This document shows, in pieces, positions 35,592-48,327 of a stretch of 64,000 nucleotides of DNA. The notes beneath the pieces were generated by a model. The model was not told the DNA's origin and made no database searches. It saw only the letters and a program-made list of their open reading frames with translations. Position 1 is the stretch's first letter; each line of letters starts with the position of its first letter. Location: NCBI GenBank assembly GCA_047495785.1, contig JBLDXI010000031.1, positions 372,001-436,000 on the forward strand. Reading direction: 5' to 3'. The DNA is from Lepidodermella squamata (taxonomy: Eukaryota > Gastrotricha). The position numbers and the translations under genes are program-made.

Positions 35592-38510
35592 TTAATCTTC
35601 GTGCCCAGAATGCACGTGAGGTTCTGGAGGCGGAGCAAAGTAAGGCACGATGCCAAAGAGGTAAAGCGGCACGCAGAAGTGCCATATCGCTTGAGCATAC
35701 CTATCGGCAAACAGTAAATGGATCTGAATTGTAACTAAAACTGTACTCACATTATTGTCTTATCAACTGGAAAATAGACAAGTAGGTGAGAGAAATTCGA
35801 TGAAGTATAAACGCTGATTTACCTGCTACGCAATAAACGAGCCATTTTCTTTTCAGCTCTCGCCTGTGGCATGCCGAATCCGCACAAGCTTCTCCATAAT
35901 TGGTGCTAGTTGCACTCGGCCGGATACCAATCTGAAGAGGCCAAAAAGTGAGTAAACGAAAGAGAAACTGAAAGATATATCACCTCAGATCTCCTCACAT
36001 TGCTGCTTCGACGATGATTTCTAGCTGAAGGTGACTCTTGCTCTTCAAAAGGCCCATCCTCATCGTCATCCAGTTCACCGTCTATAACCTGCCGCAAATG
36101 AAGCTCTCCATTTGCCATTGCTAAGATCGCAGACGCTGTACTTTTCCGCGAATCCACTCGAGACAGGTAGGGATGAGGCGCAGCTGGAGCTTCTTCGTCA
36201 TCGTAATACAGCTCATTCACTTCATTCGCTTGGTCCAACAATTGCTGCCGCCGGACGAGGGAAGACGACGAGCGAACTCTATGCCGAGACGCTAAGTTAG
36301 GCTGCAACTGCGACGGTCTTTTAGGTCTCCCCTCGGGCCGGAGGATTCGATAGTGACGCTGCTTTATATCGCTTGATAACTCAGTCTCGACAAAACCATC
36401 GACGATAAAATTATCGTTATCACCTTCAGATCTCGGGGATTGAAGCTGTTGTCGTAATTCGCCATCACTAGTTGACCATCGAACCTTTGATGGAGTTGGG
36501 TTGAGAGAAGCCGGGGAGAAGTGAAGTTTGACCGGCCCGACGTAGCCATCATCTGGCGGCTCGTCTTGGTCTTGCCTAGCTGCAGGAGGGCGTGATGAAT
36601 GTCTACCCCTTGGAGATTGGATGTTACTGGGACGCATAGAAAACTGGCTGTTACGACTGTCGTAATGCATTGAAGACGGCCAGGTCACGCTAAAGAAGCC
36701 AACAAACTGAAAAGAATCAGAGGATTGATCAAACCATTCCAGTGCTCTAACGCCCTACCATGGTGAGTACGGACGGTTCGCAATCAGGATGCATCGATGG
36801 AATTCGGAGAACAGCATACATCATGAAGAAGGTGACGAGAAGGGATACCACCAGGTTGCAGCTATTGGCCGTCATGTAAATCTGAAGTAAGGAAGTTGAG
36901 TCCGAGCTTTTAGGAATCTGAATAATCATCATTCTTGAATTTTCATCATCATTCTTTGAACGATGGACTTACGTGAACCGCAACGGAAGCTTGAGTTACG
37001 GATGTTCCGATGAAGAGACTGGTTAGTAGAGTCATTCGTCCAGGGTGTTCAACAGGGAGAGTGTGGGACAAGGTCTGAAGACACGCCAGAAGCAGTTGAG
37101 GAAACACGTAATACATGAAATAGTAACTAAGAGAGATCATTCATAAGCCAAAATGCTGTAAGGTAGAGCTTACTCTGATTTCCTTTCCAACAAGAAGATG
37201 AAAGCAATTGATGAGAAGTTGTAGCCATCGTAAAGAGTTATGCCCAGTTGAATTCTGTGGCCTGTTATCGCCCATTGGTGGTTAGTGTAGGTTCCTCGAA
37301 CGTCAACCGTATTTCCGCCACTAGAGTAAGGCCTAACTTGTAGCTGGTCGTAGTCATACTATCAATGAGACCAAAATTGATGAATTCATCATGAACAAAT
37401 CAATAAACTAACGATCCATGACTCAAGAAGAATTTCACAATGCTGCTTGTCGAAAGGGAAGTATTTGATGTGAAGATTGCACCTCGTAACAAGCCTAGAT
37501 TAAGATCAAAGATTTTAGAAAACTGAAAATTTGCATTTCTCCGAGTATTTACCGGCCAGATGGGTAATAGCCAACCTCGCCTAGGCTATCAACTTGAACA
37601 TGGGTTGTTTTATGCGTGAGACGAATCGTTTCAGGGCTGTTAACCACCTTGAAAGTCCCGACGCTTGATCATAAAATACAAATAAATGAAAATAAACAAA
37701 CCGTGATATCTGGAAGCCACACGAGATCTGTTGCTATGGCAACAACTTGCAAGTTGTTGAATTCGCTCGGTCGCCAGGTCAAAAACGCATCCGTCCATTT
37801 CTAAGAAAATAAAATGTAAACAATAATATCTCACATCCTCAATTATTTGTTAAAATTATAAATTTTTAAATAATTTTTAAATTTATCAGCAATCTCAGAA
37901 GAAATATTGATATTGATCTAATATTTCTCACCATTTTTATTGTTGCTACCATAACCATAGTCTGATCTCGCTCGACTAGCTCTTCAATCATGTTAACAGA
38001 AATCCCAACATCGACCATCATCGGCTGCGAAGAATTTATCAGTGGACGTATGTGCTTCAAATACGCACTGTTCGGCCCAATCAACTTCTGATGAAGGCGA
38101 AACTCCGCCGAATCACTCGCGCGGAATGAAATATCACTGGTAGTCGGCGGTGCTGTGCTTTGTTCCTTCTTAGATCGAGGATTCTCGAGTTGTTGATCGG
38201 TTATATCGACAAAATGGTAGTTCTTATCGGGTTTTGCTGGTGAAGTCGTCCAATATTCCTTTTTAAGCTGAACTGTGTCAACATTTTTGTTGTTTGAGGA
38301 AGCAACGCGAGGTTTGACAGGTTTGTAACTCTCTTGCGCACTCATAACTCGAATTCCGTCGACGTCTACCGCATCAAGGCTGACGGGCACTGGGGCGTTG
38401 ATGTTCAAGCGAGCCCTCGGACCGACAGGAACCAGCGAGTTTGTTTGCCCGGCCGCATATTGATCCAAGGCCGAGGTGAGGAAAGTCAGCAATGGAATTA
38501 GATATTCCAT
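35592..38510 (-). CDS. Cys-loop ligand-gated ion channel subunit (nAChR-like) 1
   Basis: Ten minus-strand exons with matching phases: 38510-37932, 37800-37702, 37647-37553, 37494-37413, 37358-37174, 37126-36973, 36881-36759, 36706-35984, 35863-35823 and 35700-35592 (729 aa). Signal peptide, a long N-terminal extension, then LHQKLIG...IRPLI, WTDAFLTWRPSEF and WLPDI. The Cys-loop is complete (C-NLHIKYFPFDKQH-C, about residues 263-277). Loop C has no vicinal cysteines, so it is not a classical alpha subunit. TM1 (YYFMYYVFPQLLLACL) to TM3 are at about 348-424, followed by a long, Ser/Arg-rich cytoplasmic loop and TM4 near the end (WHFCVPLYLFGIVPYF). The usual GEK before TM2 is replaced by HPGRMTLL, so ion selectivity cannot be assumed. 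The 41-bp exon before TM4 has a weak acceptor and is the least sure. Confidence 0.9.
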
Positions 38511-41500
38511 TCTTGTCTTCCGGTATCAGATATCGATCTTTGTGAGCATCAAAGGTTGATTGATCAAAGTAACTTGACGAATACTAAATTTGAGAAAATA
38601 TTAAAAAATCATCAATCTTGGATGTTGACTGCCAAGTTCTTCGAAGACATTGTGTTAGATTCATCTCTGGAATGAAGGGAATTCTACCCTCATGTAATTT
38701 GAGTTGTGAAAAAAGCTTATGAATGGCTAATAAATAATAAATAGACTCTCAAAGTGTAAATTATTTCCTAGATCTGACTGAAACTGGAAGATTGAGATGA
38801 TACAGGTTCTCCGCTTTTCCCCATGCAATTCTTCCCGAACCAATGAAATGGCGCTAAATTTACTTGAACCAAAGTAAAACTTTTCAGGGCAGCTTTTTTG
38901 AAGATATGTCCCCATTATAATGTCCTATTTTTTAACCCAAATAGATAATTGTACGAATGCATATTTAATAAACGATTGTTAGCGTGGGGCAGGCGTTTGC
39001 TATAGCAACCGATGCTCATGAAGCCAATTTGTTTGTTTATTCAACCTACGCGCAAAAAGAATTCATCTCTAAAAATCGAAAATCAGGCCGATTCTGTACT
39101 GATAATTGGCCCATCCATCTGTATCGCGCCGTCGAGATCGACTGTAGGGCAGAAATATTAGCATTCGAAAGTTTAACATTCACTTTAGATGTTTTGGGGC
39201 TGGAAAATCGCCTGAAAATGACCTGGTTCTATTGTCGCAATTGCCCTCGAGTCAATCACGACGTTACTATGCCCACAATTGTAATCCTACCGTAGGAAAG
39301 GAGAGTTTTCATGTGCTTGCCATTTGAAATATTTTTTTTGTGAAGTTGAAGAAGAAACATAAACGTCTCTTTATGCCAAATGTTCTAGATGTTCTAGATT
39401 TCAGAGCGTTATCGACTGACCCAATATCCACTCGAGCGTGTAAAAAGATCTGAATGCTAATGCACGCTCGCTACGACAATAATTAAACGCGCGCACATCA
39501 AGATCGCAAAAATCACTATGCAACTCCCTCCTAATACCGCAATTTGTTAATTCGCTATACAACCGGCACGTGCTGCTCTTTACGACCGGCATGGGTGTTG
39601 TTTTTGTTGTTGTTGACATCATAATGCAAAATATACTAGACATCTTCGACATGCAAAGCTCGGCCGGTCACACTGAATACAAAAAATGTGGGCGAGTGTT
39701 ACGCTCCAGTGATTTGAATTTAGAGAAATGCGATACTAGGTATCTGAAATCACTGAGCACAAGAAACTGAAGGAGATGAATTGGCTCTCGGAACGGCATT
39801 GTCCGCTATAAATTTAAGAAAAATTCAGGTGCATTGCACTGTCACGCGATTTGCAGCTGAGGCAAGATTACGTGACCAGTTCATAGTAGGGCAGGTACAT
39901 TATCACGATCTAGGAGGTTTATCGATTTCGGGAGTATGGCAGCAGTATGAGGAAAAGTCTCTGGTATTGGCATTGCGATGACATACATATCGAAATGTGT
40001 GGGGATTGACGCGCCTGCTTGTTGTGCAAACAAACAGAGGGCTGACTTCCGGACGCTGGTGTATTGTAAACATGAATCGACTATATTTTAAAATTGTCAT
40101 TCCACCTGAGTCGTTCTCGTTTTGGCGCATTGATGTATACCGTAAGTTTATTGAACATTTCAAAACTATCACGATTGAGTAAACAGATCAATTTCTTCCG
40201 AAAAACTTTTCTTCAGTGTACAATTGTATGTTCAATGCTGCTGGATTGAAGTAAGTGGGGATACAAATTCCGATAAATTTTTTTTCATATTCCTCTCTAA
40301 TTGTAAAGTATAAATGTTGAATTTATGATAATTCCAGGCTCGATTCTCCCAAGTTCAACGATTATTTGCAGGGGCTGTTCGTGCTCCCGAACTGATCGTT
40401 TAGACGATGCGTGAGATGCATTCCGAGATGTGAATGAGCGGCACGCGTTTCGTCGCGACGTGGCCAACCTGTGGCAGGTCGAGGCGCTCACTGCCCAACT
40501 TTTCTACCACGAAGCTTGGGTGCGCCTGTGCCACCTTGACGGTCAAATCCTCCCCCTTTCGATTGCTCCAGCCGACAAGCTGCTCACCCACTTCTTCACC
40601 CGTCGTATCCCAACTGCGCCGTTGGAGCAACGCTGTCACCTGCCCTCTGTCCATCCTCTCGCATTTACAAGCCGTCCCCAGTGCCGGTATGCAGACAGCG
40701 TCATCCACTTTTTTCTGCCGCTGCGCGGGGACATTTATAGTGTCCGACGTTCCACGCGGTTGCGCTTTTGTCTGATTCGCATTCTTGTCCGAAAAAAGAC
40801 AAATAATGGTGACGCGTGAGCGCTTGCATTCGTCTCTTGATTTTCAAGCCAAAGAATTGAGCCGTATTTGTGCTTTTGTCTGACTCACATTCTCGTCCGA
40901 AAAAGACAAATAACAGTGTCGCTTTTGCACTGTTGTCCGACTCGCATTTCTGTCCGAATATAAGCTGAAGAGGTTTGCCGAGGTGTAGCCGTGGTGAAAA
41001 CTGGCCTCATGCTGACCTCAGTCGCAATCGTTTGAAAGCTGTTCGAGGCAAAAGGGCTCATATTCTGTCACCTGTAGAATTGTTACATAAAAATGGCTGA
41101 AGTCCTGATATCCACGTGCGAATGTTGTGAGAAATGCAAGTGAATTGGCAGGGTGTTCAAAAACACTGGCCTGCGGTGGCTGAGACTGGCTTTGCCGTAG
41201 TCGATGCGGCGCTTTGGAGTTGGTCAGGGTCGTTTTTGACGTAATATGAACAGGCGATGGCGTCGGGGGCTTCGTCAATGAAACATCTGAACATTAGACT
41301 TGCAAGCAGGTGCACATTTCGTTTTTCGTTCAGGTCGAGCCGGCCGAGTTGCTTTCGAAGAGGAACCACGTCTACTCATAAACCGAACACCAAAAAATTG
41401 GTTGATTCTTGCCGGCATATATCTAACATTCGGTTTTAGTCAATAAACTTTGAATTCTTTCGCTGAAGATATACGGGTGTAAAATGCGGATGAAACCCAC

Positions 41501-41860
41501 AAAAAGTAAGTGGATATTTTTCAAATCAGGTTTTGCCAATGCAACCAATATTCATCGTCATGTTGCAAATTGGTGATAACTCATATGGAGATTAAATCGA
41601 AATCTCCCAATCAATCTTCTCATCTCAGTTCATCGAGCCGTTAGAAATCTGGCAGCCGCTCGATAGTAAGAACAATTCTCATTTTATGTTTCCTCATATT
41701 GCAAGGAAAAACGCCAAATCAATACGAGTTTTTTCATTGCTACCGATCACACCTCAGCGGAAATCACGCCCCTCAGTTACTAAGAAACACCAATAATTTC
41801 TCACTTTTTTACTTCTTGAATAAACAGAAGAAAGCAAAGCTTCCTAGCACAAGCCGCAGC
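38511..41860. other. No confident gene; short open fragments and small repeats
   Basis: Several open stretches (plus strand about 39781-39981 and 40430-40820; minus strand about 40400-40708 and 41018-41369, e.g. NEKRNVHLLASLMFRCFIDE) have some protein-like composition and might be decayed retroelement pieces, but I recognise no reverse transcriptase, integrase or gag motif. Near 40765-40970 the segment CTTTTGTCTGA..TTGTCCGAAAA is repeated about three times. Confidence 0.4.
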
Positions 41861-42577
41861 ATGATTCGCAATAACAGGCCACTCAAACTGATCCCTGGAT
41901 TAGTCGACGATTTTAAACTGGAGAAGGTTGAACCTATGCCTTGAGCCTAGATAATTCCACAATTTCCTCGATTTTAACAGGAATTTTTCGATTTTTGCGC
42001 CCGAGGAGATGCCTTGCAAGTGCAGAAACTGTTATTTATGTGCGATCCGTATCGCCTCCGCCGGTTACTCCAAGCCGTTTATTCTCAACGAGACCACGGC
42101 CAGCAAATCAATGGCTGGTCAAATTTGTTTCAGAATGGCTGTAATTGCCTCCACTTTGCTGTTTACAACGGCCATGAAAGCGTGTTGAAACAACTCCTGA
42201 ATGCTGCTTTAACTGTCGCCAAGAATGAGATCAATTTCCGCCTGGAAGATTTCGTCAATGCTCAAGATTTAACGGACAATGCTGCTGCTATCCACGTTGC
42301 CATCAGCCGGGGCCATGCAAATTGTGTCGATTTGTTGCTGAACACGCCTGGAATCGATAAAGCTATCGATATCAATTTGAAACAGCGAGCTAGGGGAGGT
42401 TGGACGCCATTGATGCTGGCTGCGTTCTATGGGCATGAGAAAATAGTTCAGATATTACTGGCCAAGGGAGCTAAAGTCAACGTTAGAGATTTTCGGTCGA
42501 ATACAGCGATGGATCTGGCGAAAAACGGCAAATACTCGAGTATTGTTATGATGTTGATGAAAGTTAATGGGGTCTGA
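41861..42577 (+). CDS. Ankyrin-repeat protein 1
   Basis: Exon 1 41861-41926 and exon 2 41981-42577, phase-0 intron of 54 bp, about 220 aa. After a short N-terminus the second exon gives EFFDFCARGDALQVQKLL, then ankyrin units NCLHFAVYNGHESVLKQLLN, AAIHVAISRGHANCVDLLL and TPLMLAAFYGHEKIVQILLAKGAKVN, then a final half repeat. A 44-50 residue insert separates the first units. ATG 41861 is the only ATG upstream in frame near the exon. Ankyrin repeats are protein-binding modules; the partner is unknown. The downstream gene has the same architecture. Confidence 0.8.
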
Positions 42578-42948
42578 CATTACTTTTCAATAATTCCGTT
42601 GAACGAAGACTCTAGCTTTGAGAATCTGTTATTGAAACATTTTCATTCCCTAATTTTAATCAAATATCTGCATTATTCTTTCAATAATGAAGCTGGCAAC
42701 CTTTTACATGAATTCCTGTTGTAGGAAGGCCTTTGGAGCTTGATGCTCGATGATTAAAATGTATTCAAGCTCCCCAGCTGTGAAAAGCTTTTCGAAGTTG
42801 GTGCATGCTTTTAACATCGATCAGTCTGACAAGCCCAAACAAATTGCCCAATAGCCCTATTGAGTTGTATGGGGGAATCGATTTTTCAAGCTGCCGAGAA
42901 CGCCATCACTCTTTGCCTGAAATTTTTCATCGCATCTCCAAGGCCGAA

Positions 42949-43673
42949 ATGACCACCGCCACTTTCTCTTCGGACGAAAAGGTAGTTTACTATTCGGTTG
43001 TTAAAGTTTTTATTGAAAATAGCCCCAAGCTCAGTTTACTGTGAACTCTCTAGTCAGGCCAGACATCCATCTTGCTATAATATTTGCGCATTTTCAGGAC
43101 TTCTTCACAGCCTGCGCTCGAGGAGACGTCGAGTCAGTCGAGACCTTGCTTTCCGACCCAGATAAAATACGGCAACTATTAACTTCGAGCTACTCAAAAC
43201 AGCGCCACGGTAGTGATATCAACAGTTTCGCCTATCTGTTCCATTCAGGAAGCACGTGCTTGCATTTCGCAACTTACAACGGCCATATTTCTGTCCTTGA
43301 AACACTGTTGAATGAAGCCAATGGGCTGGCTGAGGCTGATTCGAGTTTTTCCCTCGCTGATTTCGTGAACAAGGCTGAAGATGAGGATGGCTGGACTGCT
43401 CTGCACTGGGCCTGTGCTCGAGGCCACGATTCTTGCGTTAATTTGCTGCTGCAAGTGCCTGGTATTGATGTGAACCGTCGCGAGTCGGTTCGAAATCGAT
43501 TGACGCCCTTAATGATGGCGGTTCTCAATGGCAAGGAAGCGATCGTGGAAGCTCTTCTAGCAAAAGGGGCAACGGCAAATGAGAAAGACGCGACGGGTCG
43601 CTCTCTGCTCGATATGGCAAAAGACGGTGGCAATCCTGCAATTATAGCCCTTTTGTCGTGGAATTGCAAGTGA
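42949..43673 (+). CDS. Ankyrin-repeat protein 2 (tandem paralog)
   Basis: Exon 1 42949-42981 (11 codons) and exon 2 43098-43673, phase 0, about 203 aa. It opens DFFTACARGDVESVETLL, then TCLHFATYNGHISVLETLLN, TALHWACARGHDSCVNLLLQ and TPLMMAVLNGKEAIVEALLA followed by a last repeat. Same intron position and repeat layout as the gene 0.4 kb upstream, so it is a local tandem duplicate. Small soluble ankyrin protein, function unknown. Confidence 0.85.
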
Positions 43674-43777
43674 AAATTGACGGAATGCTTAATAAGGTCA
43701 CTGCTAACTCATCAGTGCCTAGTGCCTGTAATTCGTGATATTAGATTATTCGTGCCTTTCGGTCTAGCCTCTATGAT

Positions 43778-43980
43778 CCCCAGTCCGGCACGAGCACTTT
43801 TGGCTCATTCGAACAACTCCGAACAATTCGATTTGACCCCTTTGTTCGCCTGTTTTTTAGCATTTTCCAGCCGCACAACTCCGAACATATCCTAAAGTGC
43901 TAAAAACAGGCGAACAAAGGGGTCAAATCGAATTGTTCGGAGTTGTTCGAATGAGCCAAAAGTGCTCGCGCCGGACTGGG
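43778..43980. mobile_element. Near-palindromic MITE, arms about 85 bp
   Basis: The left half (CCCAGTCCGGCACGAGCACT... to TTTTTAGCA) is almost perfectly inverted in the right half (...AGTGCTCGCGCCGGACTGGG) with only a short loop, so the strand can form a long hairpin. No coding capacity. A target duplication is not clear. Confidence 0.85.
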
Positions 43981-44257
43981 TCTTAGTGAATGTTATCCCA
44001 AGAGAAGAAATTTCGGACATCGAATAAAGTCATGTAAAAACACTGCTGCTTAATCACTGCATTTCCATACTGCTCATTGGAAGTGTTTATCTGAAAAACA
44101 TACTCGCTTAAATGCGATAATATCGCTATAATATTGAATGAAGATGATCGATCAGACAAAGTTGAGTGATTTTTATTTCGGTTTTCTCTCAAGACTGAAC
44201 GCTGATCGCTGAATGCAGAAGATACTTCCATCCCGAAAATTTACAATGGTTAATGCA

Positions 44258-47200
44258 TTAGTAGTGAAGACTAGTCTTCTCGACGGATCTTCTTGTAACT
44301 ACATTGGCTGTCTCATTCGCTGCTAGAAGAGCAAGCTCGCGAAATTCCGCGACTCCTTTATGCTCGACACCCCATATTGAAGGTGCACTCATCAAGATTG
44401 TCACCATTCCGAAAATACAGGACGAAGCGTAGAGAACCAAAAACAACCGATCCATCACTCTCGCAACCATTTCCCATTCTTTCCTGAACTAAGATTAAAA
44501 AAAATGATTTTTTGTAAAATGAATGATAAAGTCCTAAATTTACCATTGTCTCCTTTTCTGTTGCTCGACAAAATTCAGCTATTTCAGTGACTTGGCCCAA
44601 GGTATACGTGATCAGCTCCCGTTTCGCCTCAATCTCCAAATCATTCTCATAAGGCGAAACAAAGTAATTACCATGACCCAGATCATCCTTCACGACATCG
44701 TAATAAAACCCGGAAGTCATTCGTCTGGCACCTGGCTCCTGAAGCGGGCCATGGTTATGAGTCGAAACACTCGGTCGTCTAACTTCCTTCCGATTCAAAA
44801 CAGAATACGACGAAGAAGACTCGGTAATTTTCGCAGAATTAGCATCATTCATCTGGCTGAATGATGACGTTTCAATATGTTCGAAGAACGCCTCCATCTC
44901 ATCGCGCTTATAGTCTTGCTTATGCTGTTTTTTCTTCTTATGTCTCGAAATGTCCTCCAGCGATTGATCTCGACTCATCTCATCAGCATGGGTGTTCTTT
45001 TCCAGCCGTATCAATTCGCGAGATTTTTTCACCTTTCTCACCTCGATGAGAAGAATGCGAGGTAGAACTTTAAGGAAGATGAATCGCACCCAGTCTGGCA
45101 GAGGAGTACATGAATTCATCGGGTTCACGAAGACTGAAATAACGACGACGGTTGACATTATTGACATGGTTACTAGGACCATCGTAAATAGAAGGTATTT
45201 TCCAATCAACGGAATCATCAAAGACGTCTATATAAATATATTTTGACGTCAATAAGGCTGAAAATATTTCCAGTTTCATGAACTTACTGGTGGGACAAGG
45301 TCCGCGAGTAAAATGATGAAAAAGGTGAGCGAAAGTAGAATTGAGATCGATAGGGTGACTTTCTCGCCAGATTCGCTCGGTAGGTAAAATACGAAAATTG
45401 TCAGCATTGATATGGCCACGCATGGGGCGATCAGATTAACTGTGTTGTATAATAAAAGTAATTTTTGAAAATCTGAGAAGAATCGGTAAGAATTAAAGCC
45501 CCTCGGACTAATAAATGACATTCAGGACGAAACAGTTGATACAATTTCGATCAAAAACTGATCAAAGATGGATCAAAATGAAATGTTCGAAAAATCTAAA
45601 AATTCGATGATCTTCGTTTGATCCACGTGAAATTGATCAAAATTCGATCAATTCTGAATTTGGATCAAATCTCGATCATATTTTGTAATGACCAACAATT
45701 GATACTAGTAGGATAATGAACCGTCAGAATCCGTCAGAACTATTCGAATTTCTTAATTGAGCTTACCTGTATAAAATAAAGCCTTTCTTCTCAATAGTAA
45801 GGTGTAGGTTATATCGACGTAGCCTTCAGTGAGTCCCGTGTAATAGACCTCATTTCTCTTTCCTGGAACAGCGATTATAAGCCATTCGACAGATTCGAAA
45901 TATCGAGATCGGTCGATGGCGTCGTAGATGAAATTGATGGAGGGCGAGCGTAGATGGACGTAGTTGACCACTCGAACATCAAAAGTCCAAGGCCCGAGCT
46001 AATTTGAAAACTATGAGTTTTTCAAAATGATTCTTCAGTCCACAAACAAACCTTCAAATCGCAAGCTTGGTCATCGAATGGGAAGTAGGTACTAGAAAAA
46101 CGCAATTGAAATGGGAGTGGGACTTCATTGATAGCAAGACTTACACGTCGATGAAGCAGAATGATCGGTAAATTGCTGGAGGTTCCCATCGAATTCTCCT
46201 GTAATGTGATTTCTGTAAAATTTGAGAGAAAAATTGAAGAGAAAAACCAACCCGGTGTGGTAAATGGTAGCTTTAGCACGGCTTGACAGCTGATAATCCC
46301 CATCGGCACTTCAAATTGGAAACAAGGCACGGTATTCGATGGATCAAAATCATCAAACTGAAGAGATCAACTCACACGACACAAATCAAATTTTCAGATC
46401 AAATTGGATTCAAATCACGAATGAATTTTATGACTGGATCTGAATTTGATCTAAAATTTCCAAAGTCTTTCAAGGGAAACTCACTTGTTATATAGCACAG
46501 TATCCGGTACCCAAACCCTAAAAGAAATTTGATTCTCTAACATTTTTATGACACATTATTGATGAAATATCACATACATTTGACTTGGTATGTGAAGCAT
46601 CTGAAAGAAAAATACGAAATTTTAGCAGGCAACTCTCGAAATTTGACATTCAGATTACCTTCCTCCCGCCGTAATCGTTGGGATCCCACCGCAAATTCAT
46701 ATCCTCCCATTCATGATTCACCCAAATCATCGTATTCATTATCTGATTTCGCTCATCCTGAAATAAAATTCAATTCATTAACGATTTTTCATAGTTTCAC
46801 CGGGTAAAAACTTACCACATCTCCAAGTTGGATCAAGGTCAACAGTAATTTTACTGTTATCTATCGAATATAAAGAACTATAATTTTCGCCTAAAATTAC
46901 GGTTTATCTCACCGCTGCTCCAGGAACCTTCTGTCTCGGCAATACAAATCGCGAATAATTGCCTTTAGGACCGAAAAATCTATCAAAAAGCTGATTGGCC
47001 TTGATTGTGTCCTCCGTTAATTCCGACAAGCCGTCTTGATCGTCCTCGCCTAATTAGAGAATTCAATATTGGGTCAAATGACATTCTGGCTGAATATTTT
47101 ACCAGATTGATGTTCGACATTCGGCTCTGGGGAAGAATTATCAGCCGCCCATTCTTCGATCGAACTAGCACTATGGTCATCTTCCATGCTGAACTCCAGC

Positions 47201-47262
47201 TCGGAATTCGCAAAGCGAAGAAAAATCGGGAAAATTACCAGAAAAAGTAATGTTGATCCCAT
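44258..47262 (-). CDS. Nicotinic acetylcholine receptor-like subunit 2
   Basis: Minus-strand exons: 47262-47103, 47049-46913, 46860-46816, 46757-46659, a 23-bp microexon 46600-46578, 46517-46485, 46357-46252, 46212-46052, 45998-45767, 45439-45288, 45227-44544 and 44488-44258. Signal peptide, acidic N-terminus, then [49 protein letters not shown] and LGPWTFD. TM1 [16 protein letters not shown] is followed by the cation-channel signature [16 protein letters not shown] (TM2), TM3 and a long loop. The end has [17 protein letters not shown] and TM4. No vicinal cysteines in loop C, so non-alpha. The junction after 46485 is out of phase with 46357, so a small exon is missing from my model, and the first Cys of the Cys-loop is not seen. 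About 690 aa; probably a cation-selective synaptic channel subunit. Confidence 0.9.
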
Positions 47263-47443
47263 TGCTTTTGAGGGCTAAAAATGACGTAAAACTATTTTAT
47301 TCTAATTTTTGGGACAAATGTTTGGCTGGGAACAATGGGCAAAGCTTGCGGTTACAATAACAAATCAGTCAATAAATACGGTGTTTACCTCATCACAGTT
47401 AATAGAATTAGCACCTGCTATTCTATTCAAATGTGGCATAATA

Positions 47444-47731
47444 CAGGGTGACTTTTTTATAGTGGAAATAATCTTTGTTAGCATTAATCGGGACTAGTAC
47501 TATCTAGTATTGCGAGTACTTGCACTGCACTAAAGTCGATTTCTCCAAACTCTTCAAACTCTATCTGATAATTATCGCGTAATACCAGGCCATTCATAAA
47601 ATTTTATTGCTAGCACGAGTTCGTTAAGTTTGGAGAAATCGACATGCAAGTACTCGCCATACAAAGATGATTCAGTACTAGACGCAATTATTGCTAACAT
47701 GGATTATTGCCACTATAAAAAAGTCACCCTG
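47444..47731. mobile_element. Mariner-type MITE with TA duplication
   Basis: 288 bp with ends CAGGGTGACTTTTTTATAG and CTATAAAAAAGTCACCCTG (perfect over 22 bp, then imperfect inverse similarity deep into the element), flanked by TA on both sides (47442-47443 and 47732-47733). CAGGG ends and TA duplications fit Tc1/mariner non-autonomous elements. It lies 180 bp upstream of the start of channel gene 2, in its likely promoter region. Confidence 0.85.
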
Positions 47732-48327
47732 TATAGAAAGAACCAATTTTCTTTGTCTCTTCCTTGATCGATTTTAGCAGCTTGCGGTTATAAATGAACG
47801 CAAAATCCGTATGCACTTATTAGTAAGCCGTTTTTTACGATTGAGACCAGGAATATTTATAAATTTTCAGCCCTGCAGAGGGTCGAAAAATAACAAATAT
47901 AGATGCATTATTTTCTCGAAATTTAGAGCACAATAATTTATGGTAATCAATCGAAAAATTGCGATAGCACCGAATGGACCTACAAATGTGGAGTTTAACT
48001 CTCACAAAAATTATGCATAAAATTACGATTTTTTCTTATCATTTTCATGTTGGAGTGTTTGACGAATTTTCTGAATACTGTGGCATTTTTGCGCAATTTT
48101 TCACGCAATTCTTTATGATTGAAAAAACCGTCATTTTTCCACGTCGGAAGGCATTTTATTACTGTTTCTAAAATGTCCAGATCGGAACAGCACAGAACAC
48201 AACAAGATAGCAATTAAATAAGATGAAGTGGCCCGATGACATTTTCTTCTATCAATCGAAAATAATAGAAGAAATTCAGCCATAACTAGCTAAATAAAAT
48301 CAGGAAAAATTCGGAAAATTTCTATCG
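47732..48327. other. Spacer, no gene seen
   Basis: AT-rich DNA between a MITE and the 3' end of the next minus-strand gene; open frames here are short and without resemblance. Confidence 0.45.

Noticed and set aside
38984-39295. 103-codon open frame on the plus strand
   Set aside because: No family resemblance, no splice sites or upstream signals, AT-driven composition; treated as chance.
39781-41369. Possible retroelement gag/integrase pieces
   Set aside because: Composition is protein-like in places, but no diagnostic motif is visible, so kept only as a note in the spacer entry.
45530-45700. GATCAA-rich stretch in an intron of channel gene 2
   Set aside because: Irregular spacing in AT-rich DNA; not clearly more than low complexity.
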